A stretch of DNA of 43,524 nt from Desulfomonilaceae bacterium. Its GTDB lineage: Bacteria; Desulfobacterota; Desulfomonilia; Desulfomonilales; Desulfomonilaceae. Below the pieces are notes generated by a model. That model was not told the DNA's origin. It saw only the letters and a list, made by a program, of their open reading frames with translations, and did no database searches. The position numbers were made by a program, and so were the translations under genes. Of the stretch, positions 43,499-43,524 are shown piece after piece; position 1 is the stretch's first letter; each line of letters begins with the position of its first letter. The stretch is from assembly GCA_041662605.1 (NCBI GenBank), contig JBAZSD010000031.1:1-43524 (forward strand), read 5' to 3'.

Positions 43499-43524
43499 AT
43501 GCCAATTCGCCTTCAACCTGGTTT
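43499..43524 (+). CDS. Start of a truncated gene at the window edge
   Basis: AGGGAGGA (43483-43490), 8 nt before an ATG at 43499, begins a frame MPIRLQPG that runs off the window. The ribosome binding site is strong, so a real gene is likely. Eight residues do not allow identification. Confidence 0.5.

Overview
The window reads as a chromosomal segment of a mesophilic, moderate-GC Gram-negative bacterium. I think it is most likely a Desulfobacterota (former Deltaproteobacteria) lineage, of the Desulfomonile/Syntrophobacter kind. The reasons are the gene set: an archaeal-type cofactor-independent phosphoglycerate mutase, an XRE-cupin regulator beside acyl-CoA dehydrogenase and SDR genes, a MutS2-DnaG-RpoD run, many PAS/REC signalling proteins, GSCFA and CAP proteins, and a MoeA-like protein with the SSMKDGYA variant. 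The assignment is inference; no 16S sequence is present. I see no phage, insertion sequence, CRISPR array or tRNA.

Layout. 1-956: 3' end of an rRNA operon (23S tail, 5S, terminator). 997-6615: a zinc-ribbon/tudor-like protein, an orphan lipoprotein efflux adaptor, two small unknown proteins, an ATPase-like/GNAT fusion and two response regulators, all on the + strand. 6638-9508: a minus-strand group of apgM, GSCFA protein and CAP protein. 9750-13823: UbiA-type phosphoribosyl/prenyl transferase, two small unknowns, and a convergent malQ. 14101-16933: acyl-CoA dehydrogenase, XRE-cupin regulator, a candidate small RNA with terminator, and a FabG-like reductase. 16934-18288: a structured leader region and two tandem secreted Pro/Cys proteins ending in a terminator. 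18305-27578: hisA-hisF, mutS2-dnaG-rpoD and a periplasmic Deg-type protease. 27575-36842: a minus-strand group of a hybrid histidine kinase translationally coupled to a helicase-exonuclease fusion, an Isf-like flavoprotein, an unknown protein and a MoeA-like protein. 37295-40204: a SERCA-like P-type ATPase. 40464-43188: an unknown protein and a SWIM zinc-finger protein. A new gene starts at the right edge (43499).

How genes work together. hisA/hisF supply the two central steps of histidine biosynthesis. dnaG-rpoD form a reduced macromolecular-synthesis operon with mutS2 in front. The helicase at 31039-33972 joins in one chain what Bacillus makes as the separate MrfA (helicase, DUF1998) and MrfB (DnaQ-like exonuclease) repair factors. 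Its stop codon overlaps the start of a large hybrid histidine kinase, so the two are probably made together. The 3456-6615 block looks like a signalling module, with a degenerate RsbW-like ATPase fused to GNAT and two receiver proteins.

Most noteworthy for follow-up: the MrfA-MrfB fusion and its kinase partner; a candidate small RNA (about 16018-16108) with a good promoter, an anti-Shine-Dalgarno CCTCCTTTC stretch and a strong terminator; the duplicated secreted-protein cassette with matching leaders; a long hairpin after rpoD; and hisA lying just behind a terminator without a visible ribosome binding site.
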